33,267 nt of DNA from Thermomucor indicae-seudaticae (GCA_000787465.1 JSYX01000389.1:1-33267), one strand, 5' to 3'; shown: positions 11,095 through 23,524, numbered from the stretch's first letter. Numbers and translations are program-made. The notes: a model not told the origin generated them from the letters alone.

Positions 11095-11973
11095 GGGAAG
11101 ATCAATGGAATGTGACAAGCCACGGAGGGGTCTTCCTTCACTGAAGCCCGGATTTCCGTTTACAGTAAAAAGAGGCCCGGTGAAGAATGGATAGCCAATG
11201 AAGCATTTAGCACTGAAAATGCTTTCCAGATCTGATAGTCTCTAGTCATTTAGCGTAAAGTTATTGCTTTCAAAACTGACCAAGCTACCTCGCAAAATGC
11301 GAAATTTACAATGTCACTTTCTTTCACTTGATTCCAAGTCGTCAGTTCCACTGAAGCCTTGCTCTCCTCACTCCCTGGCGCTTTGGTGTACGAGCGTCTG
11401 CATTCCCCTTTTCCGATGCGTATGTATAACTTTTTGTTGCGGGTTATTACCTCGCGTCCTCGAAAGATGTCTCCCGTCTTTGGATTACAGTGTCGATTAC
11501 AACCACTAAGGATAGCGCAGTAGCAATGCTACAGATGCTATAAGCAAGATAAGGTATATTACCGTTGTAGATTTGGAGAGTACATCAACTTGTGGCTAGC
11601 TTGCAAGCAAGTTTGTGCCCGATTATTGGTCCATAACACGCAGCGACTGTGTCGCCTTTGTCTAACGCATCATTGGCGCCAGCTCATCAGATGCTTTATG
11701 CCAACAGTAGCTGTGACGCTTGCAATCGCAGTAAGAAACTTGTACTGTAGTGGCTGTAAACTCAAACGAGTTTTTAAATAAAGAACTTCTACTATGCCGA
11801 AGAGCTGGTGGCCATTTCAGTACTTTTCTTGGTAACTGCATGGTGACAAACTTTAAATTGGCTGAGTTTGTTCCCTGGCGATCCTTTGATCATTCAAGCC
11901 GTTGCTGCTGCTCCCCTTTCCGCAACTTTACCCGTCATTTCCTGTTTTCTTTTACATTCCTTCTCAGCTTGAG
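11095..11973. other. divergent promoter region between COX16 and the fucosyltransferase-like gene
   Basis: About 880 bp should carry the promoters of two genes transcribed away from each other. Plus-strand open frames at 11264-11509 and 11590-11781 have no family resemblance. A pyrimidine-rich stretch ending TTCTCAG lies just before the downstream ATG (11940-11968). It could be the acceptor of an intron in the 5' leader. Confidence 0.45.
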
Positions 11974-13475
11974 ATGTCATTCCGATCCGGGCGTCCGGTG
12001 AGACGCTACATAATCGTGCTGTGTATTTTGACATTGTTCGTCTACTTTTCTGGTGTTCATCTTGGTCGCAATGTGCCAGAGGAACCGGTGTCCTCGTCAT
12101 CGTTCGGGAATGAGGGTGCGCAAATCCAATATACTCGACCAGAAACCGATTATATAGACCAACAGAATGTATACCTAGAAATTGACCGCGAACTGATCAA
12201 AAAGCGGGAAAGAGAAGCAACCCGACGACAGATTGACTTGAAGTACTGTGGTCATGAACGTTGTCAGTTTCTGTTACCTATTGCGATTACTGAGCAAGGT
12301 TTTTTCTATTAAAGTGGCAAAGAAGCGTGTTCGTTGTACTGATCTTGTGGGATATGTTTGCAGAATCAAAAGCTCAAGAGCATTTCCGCCAGCTTGCTTT
12401 TCTTGCTGGGAAGCTTGGTCTGACCATTGTCTTGCCCAACGTCCACAGCTCGCACCTTGGCGCGTGTCGTCGCTTCCCATTTAACTTCTACTATGACCAC
12501 AGCTGGCTTGAAGCGAACAAGGAGTTCTTCGATTATATTACGATGGAGGACTTTCGCGACTGGATTTCGGAACGGCAACACGAATACGGCGTACCGACAT
12601 CACAAGAGGTCTATATCGATATCAACGAAAACTATCATTTCCTCGACAAAGCCAAGAATTGTTTCAAAGATCAGCTGGATTACAGCAACTGGCCCACGAA
12701 ACGGTTTACGCTTGAAGATCCCGAAACGTTCAGTAAACGTGTCGGCAATTATACCGAGATTCTGATGAAAGCGTTACAGTATGATGATCAACCGGGGACA
12801 CCACCTGACGTGATCAGCCTATTTTATGATCGCAGATTTGGTTACATTGAAAATCCCGAAGTTTCGGTACCACTGTCGTACAATCAGCGTTGGGTTAAAA
12901 TTGCAGATCAGATCGCCAAAGATCTGCAGCCTTTTGTTGCCATCCACTGGCGCATGGAACGCTTGGAACCCGTCAGTAATATGCTTCCATGTGCTGAATC
13001 TCTTGTTCGCAAAGTCCAAGAGATTGCTGCCGGACAAAAGGAAGAGCTAAAGTTGTTCTTATTGACGGACTATCCTCACCTACTCAACACTTCGAAAGCG
13101 ACTCCAGAGTCCATGTCTTTCAAACTTGAGGAGCTTACGCAGTACCACCATGATGCAATTCGATACGTCTATGAGCGACTCGACGTGTATCTGACCACAC
13201 TTCAGAGAGAAAACAGTCCTATCCCATACGATGAACTACCAGCATCGCATTGGAACATTATACCCGTACCACCTTTTGCACGTCCACCTGACATGAGCGT
13301 GTTGGGCATAGTAGACAAGTTAGTAGCCATGCGCGCTCAATACTTTTTGGCCGGTGAACCAGCCGTGTGCGGTAAACAGAGCAGTTTCACGACTCGTATC
13401 AAGGACGAACGCCAACGAGCGATAGCAGCTGGTGATGAAAACATCCGCATGGACATGGATACCTTTTCCCTTTGA
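11974..13475 (+). CDS. type II membrane protein, GDP-fucose protein O-fucosyltransferase-like
   Basis: Two exons, 11974-12298 and 12364-13475, join in frame (ITEQ|ESKAQ) to 478 aa. The protein has a short basic cytosolic tail, a signal anchor at residues 11-28 (YIIVLCILTLFVYFSG) and a stem. A globular domain follows, with a conserved CGHERCQFLLP segment, AQEHFRQLAFLAGKLG, LGACRRFPFNFYYD, and AIHWRMERL at about 301-309. The His-x-Arg in a FVAIHWR-type block is the typical GDP-fucose-binding motif of O-fucosyltransferases (Arg305 as the candidate). LKLFLLTDYP is a second nucleotide-sugar-fold strand. This predicts a Golgi or ER lumenal enzyme. Acceptor and true donor are unknown, and I assign the family from motifs only. 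The donor site at 12299 (GGTTTTTT) is weak, but frame and family similarity support it. Confidence 0.75.
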
Positions 13476-13692
13476 TCGTTCTTTCCGTATTATTTTGCTC
13501 TTTGCCCATTATTCATTGTTATCGTGTTCAATAGACAATGGATACCGCAGTTCATTGCTTAGGCATTCTTGTAATTATCGCAGCTCCCTTTGTACGGCAT
13601 GCATGTAAACTTTTTATATACGAGGAAGAAGAAAAGAACACGAATGGAAAGCAGAGGATGTAACTGAGTGCTAAATAATGATGTATATGCAA

Positions 13693-16600
13693 TTACCAAT
13701 CGATTTTTGCTGGATCTTCGTCATCAGATGAATTATCGGTGTCGGATGATGACGCTTCAGCAGGCTGCTCTGCAGGTATATGATTGTTCTCTATAGAAGG
13801 AAATGTGTTAGTCCTGCAGTCTTTGGCTTAGCAGCCTTGTCAGCTCAATTCTTACCTTTTGATTTCAGCATGCTTGCGAAACAGTTATCCAGTGAAGGAA
13901 GTTCTTCCAAGGTAAACTCTTCATTTTCTTGTTCGGCGTAATAAACAGTGGCTGATGAATCTGTGGCCGGTGGCACTTGTTCGTCGTCTACATCCATACA
14001 TTCCGTCTGATCTCGTTGTATACGCAGCGCCATTAATGATGACATGAAAGTCTCAAAGACGTCATCAACGCTAGGCAATGCGTGGCTGGGAGCACCAAGG
14101 ATAGATCCATCATTATCCAAAGCGCTTTTTGCTTTGGCTTTGCGCGTGTTTGGCTCTGTAGCTGATTGAATTCGCTGCCGAATCAACTCCTTTTCCTCTG
14201 CGAGTTCCTGTTCTCGGCTACCGTAGATATCGTTGAATAGTTTCTTGTCCTGCTCTTCTGGCAAAGACGTTTTTGATTTTTCCTTTTCTTCTTTTGCCAT
14301 CTTCTTTTCGCCGCCAGATACCCTCTTCAAATGAATGAATCTGTAAGTCCCCGTCAGACATACTAGATCATTCTTGCTGCTGCCCCTGGAACTCTTGCTG
14401 CTGGCATCGCGCCCGACAATAGCAAGGCCTTTGCACCGTTCATCCAATGTGTATATTGCCCGCGGCACCGCCGTTTTAGCTTCAAAAAGAATTAGCCGTG
14501 AAAGGTCCTTCTTGACATTAACCGCAACTGCAAAAACAGGCGAAGTTGGATCCACCGCAATGTAGTCCGCTTCCATCCTGTAAGCCCACCATACTGGAAG
14601 GGGATACTTCGTTAGCTTTTAACTCATCTCTGCAGAGTAAGGCTTATAATAACTCACCGGAGCAAGTAAGCATGTTCCATACGTAAATATGGCCAGCAGT
14701 GGCACAGAGCAAGTATGGGCTCTCACCAATGAAATGTAAAGATCGGATCGGCACGTTCAAAGGCTGTGCGAAGACTTCGTGTATGCTGTTCTGGTAAGGG
14801 TCCCATAATGTGATGAGTGAGCCAAATGCGACAGCGAGTATGCTACCGTCAGCTGAAAACGCAGCAGATGTAGGAACGTCTCGTCTATACATGCCAACAG
14901 ATCGACAAGTCCATGCCACTTCGTTCTCGTCATAGCGTGCTCCAAGATTCGTGGTCAGGTGCCAGACTCTGAACGTCTTATCCAATGATGTAGTGATTGC
15001 CATGGGTCCACTTTTTCCTTGTCCAGGATTGAAAATGAGCGAAGTGATGGCTGCAGCATGCGGATGATCCACGCGTGTGTGCAAGATGTACGCCTGAGTA
15101 TTTGGATCCCACTGCCAAAACTTCAAAACAATTTCTGGAGTCGTGATATTGTCATCATGCATATCCACCGTTGCCATCCATGCTCCTTTCTCATCAAACG
15201 CGACGTGCTCGACATGGGTCTCTGTAGGCTTAAACAAACCACTGTGCAATTTGTTTGATGGTGTCACTTCAACATCCATTACATGTCGATCACTGTTGAC
15301 GTTATAAAATTGAACTGAACCAGGCACGCCGTTCAAAACAAGGTGATGATTGCGGGGTTCCACTACCAGGCCTGTCGAAAGAGGGCTGGTTTTATTCGAA
15401 ACTCTCGCTATTGTGATCGTTATTCACCTGTACTGCGAACACCAATGGCTCTTTTCGACTTACCATACTGCAAGCCTTGGATGACTTGTTCGACCCGTTG
15501 AGAGATAGCATTGATAAGTCGGATAGAATTGTCGCGGAGACTGACGGCAAAATACTTGTGGTTGGGTGAAATAGTGACGGAAGAGATTGCTCCACCAAGT
15601 CGAGGCAAGAACTGACTATGGCCGGTTTCTAGCTGCCAATAGACCAATACGTGTTCATCGCCACCCGATATTAAGTAGTAGCCATCACCCATAAACGTCA
15701 ATGCGCTCGGTTCCGTGGTATGCCAATGGAGAACGTTCTGCGTTGGCTTGTCGACAGTCTCTGGAGTAAAACAACGATGCAGAACAATCCTTCCTCTCGT
15801 ATCCGTAACAGCCACAACTGCCTCAGTAGGACTAAACCGTACTTTTCTGGCTGTGTAGTTCCATTTATAGCTACGAATGACGATTGTAAGCCAAAAAACC
15901 GTTCCCGCATGTTCTTACGTGATGGACAGCTCACCTCCGCAAATCGTGCTTGGGAACATCCTCATCACCATCTTTCACCCACCAGACGTACAACTTGGCT
16001 TTGTCCACTGCTGCCAGGTATTTGCCGTCGACTGAAACATCAAAGTCTGATAACGTACTCGATCTGATGATTCTTCGTAGATGTCTTGCTTTTTCCTCTT
16101 TCTCCATCTCCAAGTCATATCGATACACTCCCTGTTTCTTTTCATCGGCTAGAAAAAATGAGGAGTACCTAACGTCAGTAGATTGTTTCGTTGCAATGTC
16201 ATTTCAAGACCTGCTTACATGGCTTGAGTGATTTTAACAGGACGTAAGCAAAATCTGGTTCTGCAGGGCATATGACCATGTCGCGCACAGGTCGTCCAAC
16301 ATGGTATGTCTTTTCAAGTAGTCGGTTAGATAACGCTCGCAGCGTAGATATTCCAGGACCCATACTTTTAATAGAATCTCGTCGTTATAATCCCAGAGCT
16401 TGATCGTTCCATCCAAACTTGCTGAATATAACTGCATCGAATTCTTTGGATTCAAAACCAACTTTGTTATATCTGCCTTATGACCACCTGATGCAGATGA
16501 GTCTGACAGGACCTTTACAACAGCACCTGTGCTGACGCTGAACACTCGAATCGTGTTGTCGACACAAGCGAAGAGATACCTGGATTAACAACCTCCGGTG

Positions 16601-16976
16601 AGATACTTCCCAAGAACGGTGTCCTTTCTTTCTGTTCTTTTCCTTACTTTGAGTCTTTGGTAAACACTGTAGGATAACGGGTGATCCTGCCACCGCTTGT
16701 CTTCACGAATTGGAGTGTTTCTTTCGGTATATGCGTAGGTTGGGCAGTAGCATTTGTCGTCGGTTCTGAATTGGTCCCATTTATCGTTGAATTGTTCGTG
16801 TCTTTCTCTGAAATGACGTCGTTATTATTGGTCCCATTGGTTGAACCGTTCATGTCTTCTTTCGAAATGACGTTGTTCTTTTTCGTCGAGTTTTTCTTGA
16901 TCTTGTTACTTTTCTTCTTTGGCTTTTCTGTAGAGATCTGTTCTGTGTTGACCAGATTTTCTGGTTCTGCCACCAT
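13693..16976 (-). CDS. NAN1: U3 snoRNP / t-UTP protein NAN1 (UTP17, WDR75 family)
   Basis: A WD-repeat subunit of the UtpA/t-UTP subcomplex of the small-subunit processome, acting in the nucleolus in pre-18S rRNA processing and rDNA transcription. Eight exons: 16648-16976, 16366-16579, 16219-16309, 15935-16148, 15464-15846, 14658-15371, 13856-14593 and 13693-13790, giving 926 aa with all phases consistent. Residues 1-90 are an Asn/Lys/Thr-rich low-complexity region. The family start GGRITRYPTVFTKDSKYLFACVDN follows, then WD blades such as GTIKLWDYND, KAKLYVWWVKDG, GDEHVLVYWQLETG, DKTFRVWHLTTN and AGHIYVWN, consistent with two propellers. The C-terminus has an acidic, Ser-rich tail (SSDDEDPAKIDW) like other WDR75 proteins. 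It is convergent with the fucosyltransferase-like gene, 217 bp away. Confidence 0.9.
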
Positions 16977-17274
16977 ATTCGTTTCGGCGTATTATTTACA
17001 ACACTATTGATACAAATATTAGGCTGACGTCAATCGTCCGCAGATCAAGAGATCGATCGAGGCAGGTAAGTGAATAAAGGTGCCTTCCCAAATTTTTTTC
17101 TGGGCTTCCCAGAAAGCCACTTGATGCCGGAAATCCCGCTCTCGTGATAAGAAATGCCGACATCGGATAAGTGTCAGGTACGCGAAATCCATAATGTCTT
17201 TTATTTCTTATAGAAAGAGGGGAATAAATAGTTGTGGGAATTGACATGCTCCAGGCAGAAAGAAGCACGGTAAT

Positions 17275-18647
17275 TTAGTTGTTGCAGTAAGAAATATCCT
17301 CGGAGCCCTCAAGGTTTACGCAGACGTTTTCGGTGGTCTTGCTGCTGGGCTCAACAGTAAGGTCCGTGATGGTAAAGTCCGAGCAAGGGGTGTCAGTTGA
17401 GCAGTTGACGTAAAGGATGGGATTGGACTCATCAGCAGCAGTGCTATCATATACGACTATCTCTTAGCATTTTCTTTTCCTGTTCAGTATAGTAAATCTT
17501 ACCCAGAAATTCCAGAGATAGTAACGTCGCTAATGGTAAGCGAGTGGGTGTCTTCACCGGTGCAATACTGCATCTGGTTATTGTCACAGTAGTGTGTCGT
17601 TATGATAATCGGGTTCTCGGCTGCCTCGAGCTTGATGTCCTGGAAAACGACGTTCTTGACGAAACCTACACCCACAAATGAGATATGGAAAGGATTCCCG
17701 CAGAAGGGTTTTCTACCTTTTCCGCCAGGCCAGCTCTTGATTCTAACACCGTTCTGGCAATTGATGCAGGTGTTGGAGATAAACTTGAGGTCCGAGACCG
17801 TGTCCGTTTCCGAGTCACCATTCTTGCCCAAGGAACCAACGCTGAAGCCGTGGCTTCCAATGCAGGACAGATCAGTGACAGTCAAGTTCGTGACACCTGC
17901 ATAGTTACCAGGATCATTGTTTGCTTGGACCTTAAAACTCTCTCTGGATCTATACATACCAGCATTGACAGCAATACAGTCGTCGCCGTTAACAATGGTG
18001 GACGAGCGAATGGTGATATCAGAGGAATCAGAGACATCGAAAGCATCGGTGTTATGGGCATCGTATTCTGAATTGTTGGACACAGTGTGAATATTGATCT
18101 TTTCAAACAAGACGTTCTCACACCCATTGACGCTAAAGTGGGCTCTGGGAGCTTGTTTGATGTTGAAACCGCCAAAGTAAGAGTTCGTGGCCTTCGGCTT
18201 GAAAAGAGGAGGAGCATTGCGATTCTGAGCGTCGTACCTATATGTAAAGGACAACATAAGCAGAAAGCATCGCAAAATGCAGTAGCAGACACACCATCCC
18301 TGACCGTTGCCGTTGAAGGTGCCAGAGCCACTCCAGTTAATGTTATCGCCAGCAATATAGAAGAATGCCTTTTCATCTTCAAATTTGGTGTTGTATTCTG
18401 GAAGATTGACAGTGGACTCGAACTGGACGGTGACATCTTGCAGACCAGAGATGGAGACAACGCTCTCCAGGTTGTAAGTTGTACCACCAGGGAAGACCAC
18501 GATACCGCCATTGTTGCACTTTGAGAAGGCAGACTCAATGTTGGAAGCATCGTCACCGCCATTGGAGCTTGCGACAGTACAGGATGCAGCATTGACGGCT
18601 GCAGAGGCCATCAAAAGAGCCAGGCTGGTTGAGATGAAGAAGTACAT
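17275..18647 (-). CDS. secreted polygalacturonase, glycoside hydrolase family 28
   Basis: Hydrolyses alpha-1,4-galacturonan in pectin outside the cell. Five exons (18295-18647, 17960-18237, 17717-17896, 17503-17665, 17275-17443) give 380 aa. A signal peptide (residues 1-20, cut near AAVNA|ASC) precedes a parallel beta-helix. The GH28 catalytic blocks are all present: NTDAFDVS (Asp182), GDDCIAVNAG (Asp203, Asp204), GSHGFSVGSLG (His226) and RIKSW. GSHG-SVGSLG is closer, as far as I recall, to fungal exo-acting enzymes than to the GGHGLSIGSVG of endo enzymes, so an exo mode is possible but unproven. The introns at 17897-17959 (63 nt) and 17666-17716 (51 nt) are multiples of three without stops. 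Retaining them would insert 21 and 17 residues between conserved blocks, so I splice them out. A TATA-like box lies about 90 nt upstream. Confidence 0.93.
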
Positions 18648-18734
18648 ATTGTTCTATTGTCAAAAGACAGATAAGAGAACTAAGGGAGAAGCTTCTGTTG
18701 TACTTTAGCTCGATTGGGACCATTCAACGCACTT

Positions 18735-18745
18735 CTTTTATATCC
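18735..18745 (-). promoter_or_regulatory. TATA-like box upstream of the polygalacturonase gene
   Basis: The minus strand reads GGATATAAAAG here, about 90 nt before the polygalacturonase ATG. This fits a core promoter of a strongly inducible secreted-enzyme gene. No other regulatory site upstream could be assigned. Confidence 0.5.
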
Positions 18746-20070
18746 TTTTTCTGCTCGGGTACCGTTCTTCTATTCTTTAGCTTAGTCTGTATCTTTCATG
18801 GGCATCTTCCCAGTTACTTGTTCCCGCTTGCAATTAATCTCCTTTGATGCCCGATAAATTTCCCGATAATATGTATGGAAGTTAATGACATGTCGTTCTT
18901 GATTCATTCGATTTTTCTACCGTTGTATAACCGCCATGCATATCGGAGAAACTCAAGGTCTCTGTGTGCAGATACATCTGACAAATGACGAGAAATTGGT
19001 GCTCAATATCCGCAATTTTGGGCGGTTGTAATGTCCAGACTTTTTGGACTGCAAGCCGAGCAAAAAAGGAAGAGACATTGGCCAACCATCCAGATAATTC
19101 TGCTATAATCCCATATCTTTTCCCTCTTTTCTTTCCGGTTATATCCGTTGCAAGGCCTGGGATTTACTCCCATTGAATGTTTTCCCAAAACAAGCATTAC
19201 TGCGTGATACGTTTTGCAATGCAATGTAGCATGAATCCGCGGCAATACCATTTATTCGCCACATGATTTGTCCCACCGTCGTTATTGGCACCACGTTACA
19301 CAAAGAGCACATCGTAACTGCGAACAACTCGCGACTGCTGCCTTCTTTCCCCTTTATTCCATTGCCCGCATTGAGCATAAAACATTATTAGAATGCATAC
19401 GGCGGATTTATTAGGATTGACGACGACAGGTGGTACAGGTTTTTGTGACGGGAGAACATGGATTAGCGTATGCACTACTAAGCCTGAAGTTTCCTAGCAA
19501 CGTACTGCAAAGAATGACGCCGACGGAACGTGTAAGGGCAGCCATCTTCATGAGCGAATTGCGACACGTCAACTCCACATTTCGCGCAGAATTGGAACGG
19601 CGAAACATTTGCCTTGGAATCGCGCTCTATCACGGAAGTGTGTCTTGGTTTCGAACTGCAGTGCTTTCGATCTGGCATCGAGTGAACTATCCAACGGTTT
19701 GGGAAAGGTAGAACAGTACGTGGAATCTCACCCATGGTGGCTGCCGTTAATAATGACTGAAGTACGTATATATACATCAACACCCAATTTATATGTTTTA
19801 GAGCAAAAGAGGGGGAAGATCGATCATGCAACGAGGAATCCTGCACTCAAGCCACGCGAAATTCGTGCCTTATGCAAAACAATTTCTTTTATAGTAGTTG
19901 CAAGGATGCGATGACGGAAAACAACGTGTATGTTGAATGGGGGTATGTATAAGCAGATATATAAGGAAGAGTAAAGGAAAAAACTATGTATTCACATGAA
20001 AGCATGAACCTAGAAAGAGTGCCGTCTTTTCCGTTGACCATCCTTTTTCCCGTCTGTTGCGAAAAAGACG
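18746..20070. other. intergenic, upstream of polygalacturonase
   Basis: About 1.3 kb without a recognised gene. Overlapping open frames occur on both strands at 19411-19846. The plus-strand frame at 19430-19711 has a helix-like stretch (MTPTERVRAAIFMSELRH), but I find no family, no clear splice sites and no consistent codon pattern. It may be part of a diverged pseudogene or be chance. Confidence 0.4.
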
Positions 20071-21263
20071 TTAGGAACAACCGTAGAACGAGTCGATGGA
20101 TCCGGACATCGGTGACATTGGCGTCTTCGAAATAACGTCGATCGACGGGCACTCCGGCGCTTCCGAGTAACATGTCTCGGCAATCGTTCCGACGTAGAGT
20201 CCTCTGGCATGACTACCGGGGACTGTGGTTCGGGATTCCGTCCAGCGGAATACGCACCCGGTAAACAAAGCCTGCTATCATCACCACAACCACCTTCTCT
20301 CGATATCAATTCTGCATTGGTCTGGTCCACCATCAAGTTGCCAAGAGCAAATACACAAGTCCAAGCAATCAGCCCACTCAAGATCGGTCCGCCTGGTGTT
20401 GCCCTTGACAACGAGTCAAATACGGCGCTGATTAAAGCGTGCGGAATATGAAGCAAAGGAACCAGGAAAAGGTAAGCGAGATGTTGTGGAGCACAAGAAG
20501 AAAAGGAGGACGAGGGAGAAGAGATAGGAAGAGAAGGAGAGTCGTCCGGTATGGAGGCAGATAAAGAAGTTTCATTTGTAGCGAGGTCACGCGAGAGCGA
20601 GTCGACGAGAGCCATGGAGCTATCGAGGCGTTTGAAGGACTCCAAAAGAGGTTCCCGTATTAGCGATTGCTTTCGTCTATGGCTATTGGACGTCCTTGAT
20701 TTCCGAGGAAGCACTAACATTGGGCAAGACAGTGGCCGCGCAGAGCTGACGCGGTAGCGATGATTGAAAGGAGATCGGGGTCTCGGTCGATCAACAGACA
20801 AAAAGGGATCCTCCGCTCGGCAAGAATTACTATTGGTATTCGATATAGGACGGGGCAATCTAGAATATTGAGCAACGTTATGCTTTGCAGTCGATGAACT
20901 CGTGGTAGCATGAGCGGACAAATGTGAGGATAAAGGCTTTTGCGATGGTGCTAGTGTCTGTTTCGTTTTGCAAAAATAAGCTTTCTCCTTCTCAATCCCG
21001 TGAACAGCCTCATTGGCTTCGCGGATCAAGTTGGACAAAATGTCGGATATGCGATCAATGGACTGCAATTGCTCGTCATTGCCGTCGTCGTCTTCCTCCT
21101 GGCCTTCGTCAGTCAATAAAGCAAGAGCGGAGTCGGGCCGAACGAAGAGGCTATGCCGCCGTGGGCCACTGTCGTGCGCAATGGGCTCAGCTGGAAATGC
21201 TGGTGTAGACACCGAGGGTATAGGATCTGGCTTGAATGTATCTTCCTCAGGAGGAGGTGTGTT
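20071..21263 (-). CDS. unrecognised Ser-rich protein with hydrophobic C-terminal segments
   Basis: I do not recognise a family. A frame of about 320 codons runs from a likely splice acceptor at 21264 (GCACGTAG before AACACACCTCC) and has no ATG near its start. The true start is probably in an upstream exon around 21310-21345. The N-terminal half is Ser/Pro/Arg-rich, with an acidic QEEDDDGNDEQLQSIDRI patch followed by a helical DILSNLIREANEAVHGIEKEK segment. Near the end are two hydrophobic stretches, HLAYLFLVPLLHIPHALISA and GPILSGLIAWTCVFALGNLM, which suggest membrane anchoring. Without further splicing the frame runs to 20010 through an Arg-rich tail. Removing a possible 71-nt intron (20223-20293, weak GTGGTT donor) switches frame and ends at 20071 with a more ordinary tail (PMSPMSGSIDSFYGCS). 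I prefer the spliced version, but it is not certain. Confidence 0.5.
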
Positions 21264-23524
21264 CTACGTGCATAAAGCGAGGAAAGTACAATCAAAATGG
21301 TTTGCTCTGCGAGTACCGACCAAACGCATCGTTGAACGACACCATACCATATTCGTTTATAGTACTGACGTCCCGAGGCTGTGCACAGTGGATGACGTTT
21401 GGATAGCGCTATAACAGGACGACTGAAGCCGGAAACCTTAAGATCAAAAGTGCGGCAGGGAAAAGGAAGAATGCGGAAAGGGGAGAAAGCCCTTCCCTTA
21501 ATGTCTTTCAATTTCCGCAAAATCATGCCCATCGCCCCATTGTGAAGATCGATTACCTAGCTTCTTTCTTCATGTCATAAAGGCTCCATAGTAAATGACA
21601 GGGATTAAGAGTCAGCCAATGACGAGGATATATTGTACTAGTCCACCAGTTAGCTATGAGCTAGCACTGTGAACTCCTCATAAATCTCACTGCGTACTGG
21701 TCAGGATGAAGCGCTCTGGACGGATCAGCGCATTGCCTTTTAGAGGGCTTTAATGTTCTGTCAGCTGAAAGAACTTTTATCAGAGTTCAGGGGCAGATAG
21801 CCGTAATGGAGAAATTACGGTCGTAGAAACATGTGCAATGGAATAAAGCTTGTACGACAAAGAGCACATTATAGGAAATAGACTGAACAAAGACAACATT
21901 CGGTAGCTACTTAGTGGTCCTTGCGCTGGCTTCATAGTCAATACAACATATGATTATGCGCCAAGCCAAAGGGGAAGAATTTCTCTTGGCATATTTTCGT
22001 ATATCCCGTTTTTGGCTTTAGCGGTATCGAATCGCTCGAACTGCCTTTGTCGTATAAAGAAGCATACTCTTTGCGGAACACGTCTTTGCGCTGCTCCAAA
22101 TGTAACGTCAAATTCACAAACCGGGAATCCTGCTTTGCGCTCATGCTGTTGTCTGGTATAAGTAATCAGACAACAATAGGACGTACAAGTGCTTCCGGAC
22201 AACAAACGTCATGAGAGCGCCTGGTTTCACCTTGTCCTCAAAGTGCACTCCCTGTTTCCAGGTAACAAATTACTGTATCGCATTGATCACAGGGAAACCG
22301 GCGAAACGTTTGCCGTACCTATTGATTGCAAGAAGGACCGGCAGCTATTGGCTAGAGGTTAAAAAGTCGGCGCTGCTGTTATCAGTGGTCAGATCGTTCA
22401 GTGCAAAGCCAGGCAAACGATCCGCCTGTTAGGACGACACTGGAGGGCATAAAGCTAATAAGGGTCCGGACAGTGCTCGTAACGACTTTTTAGGTGTGCT
22501 GAGGTCTGTATGGTTTTATAGGGTTCTGTCATGCGCTCCCCGCGAGACCACATCTTATTCCGTTGCGGGAACAGTTGATCTATAGTCCAAGCAAAAACGT
22601 AGACAGTGCTGCAATGTACAATGGCCTGTACGCATTGTTTCCCTATTGGCAGGTTCAGTAATCTCGATATCCATACCGTTGCTATTCATCTTCATCTTGA
22701 TTGTGTAAGCTTCATTGCTATCACGTTTTGTTGGGACAGGGATGGGATTGCACCTAATCAATAAAAGAAACAAGGCGTCGTGTAATCGTCTAAATCTCCT
22801 CTGGTTGTACATCTTTCCATTTGGTTCGACGCCACGCTTATTCACAGCTTTTCTCCTGACGCTCTTAAACACAGGCTGGTAGTTGATTTTCTGACTCTTA
22901 CTCAGTGTCTGTTAATGGAAATGGGAATATGCAGAAAATACACGTCAGGTTTCGCTTGAAAACACGTAAATCAGTTAAAGAGGCGGCAGTTCATTGATTC
23001 TATACAGGCGCTAGTACGGCAGTTCATAGTTGGAGTTGATCAAGTCAGACCTTGTGCGACTTGGGACAACCGATTTTGGTTTGCATCACTCTTGCCGGTT
23101 TCCTTTTTCGAAGTTTTCACTCTCCCTGTCGGTTGCCCACATTGGCATTGTCCTGGGGGGCTTTTTTTTCTTCTCTTTCTCTTCTCAACTTCTCCCTTTC
23201 GGGAACCAAGCTAATGCATTCCTTGTCCTTTTTAATGACCCCTCAGTAACCGATCCGAAAACTCAGTCTGCCGAAATCTATTATAGACATTCTCTCATTT
23301 GTTTACACGGTCAACCCGCGTTTGCCCTTTTTTTTTTCATCTGAACTTTTCACGCAGATTTCCCCTTCATCCGTGATTGCTTGTTCTCATTTGTCAACCC
23401 TGCCCGTTCCTTCCATTCTTATATATTATTCATAACCAAACATTATCATTCTCTTGCAAAAAAGGAAAAAAGCTATATCTATATATCATATCCATATCTA
23501 TATTATTCACGACCACCTTTTATA
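21264..23524. other. intergenic between the divergent membrane-protein and kinase genes
   Basis: About 2.2 kb. It probably contains the first exon of the minus-strand neighbour near 21310-21345 and the kinase promoter. Minus-strand open frames at 21938-22144 (with a true ATG) and 22555-22872 have no recognisable family and no clear exon links. A pyrimidine-rich tract at about 23160-23202 (mostly C and T) lies upstream of the kinase start, as is common in fungal promoters. Confidence 0.45.
23160..23202 (+). promoter_or_regulatory. pyrimidine-rich promoter tract
   Basis: A run made almost entirely of C and T (CTTTTTTTTCTTCTC and so on) lies about 320-365 nt before the kinase ATG. CT-rich blocks near transcription starts are frequent in fungal genes. 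No specific factor site can be named. Confidence 0.35.

Noticed and set aside
17602..18524. Plus-strand and second minus-strand frames over the polygalacturonase
   Set aside because: They lie antisense to or in other frames of a gene whose catalytic motifs are unambiguous.
19411..19846. Overlapping frames with CAKCGVD and CPYTF as a zinc-finger protein
   Set aside because: The cysteine spacing fits no known finger, and competing frames on both strands look equally plausible.
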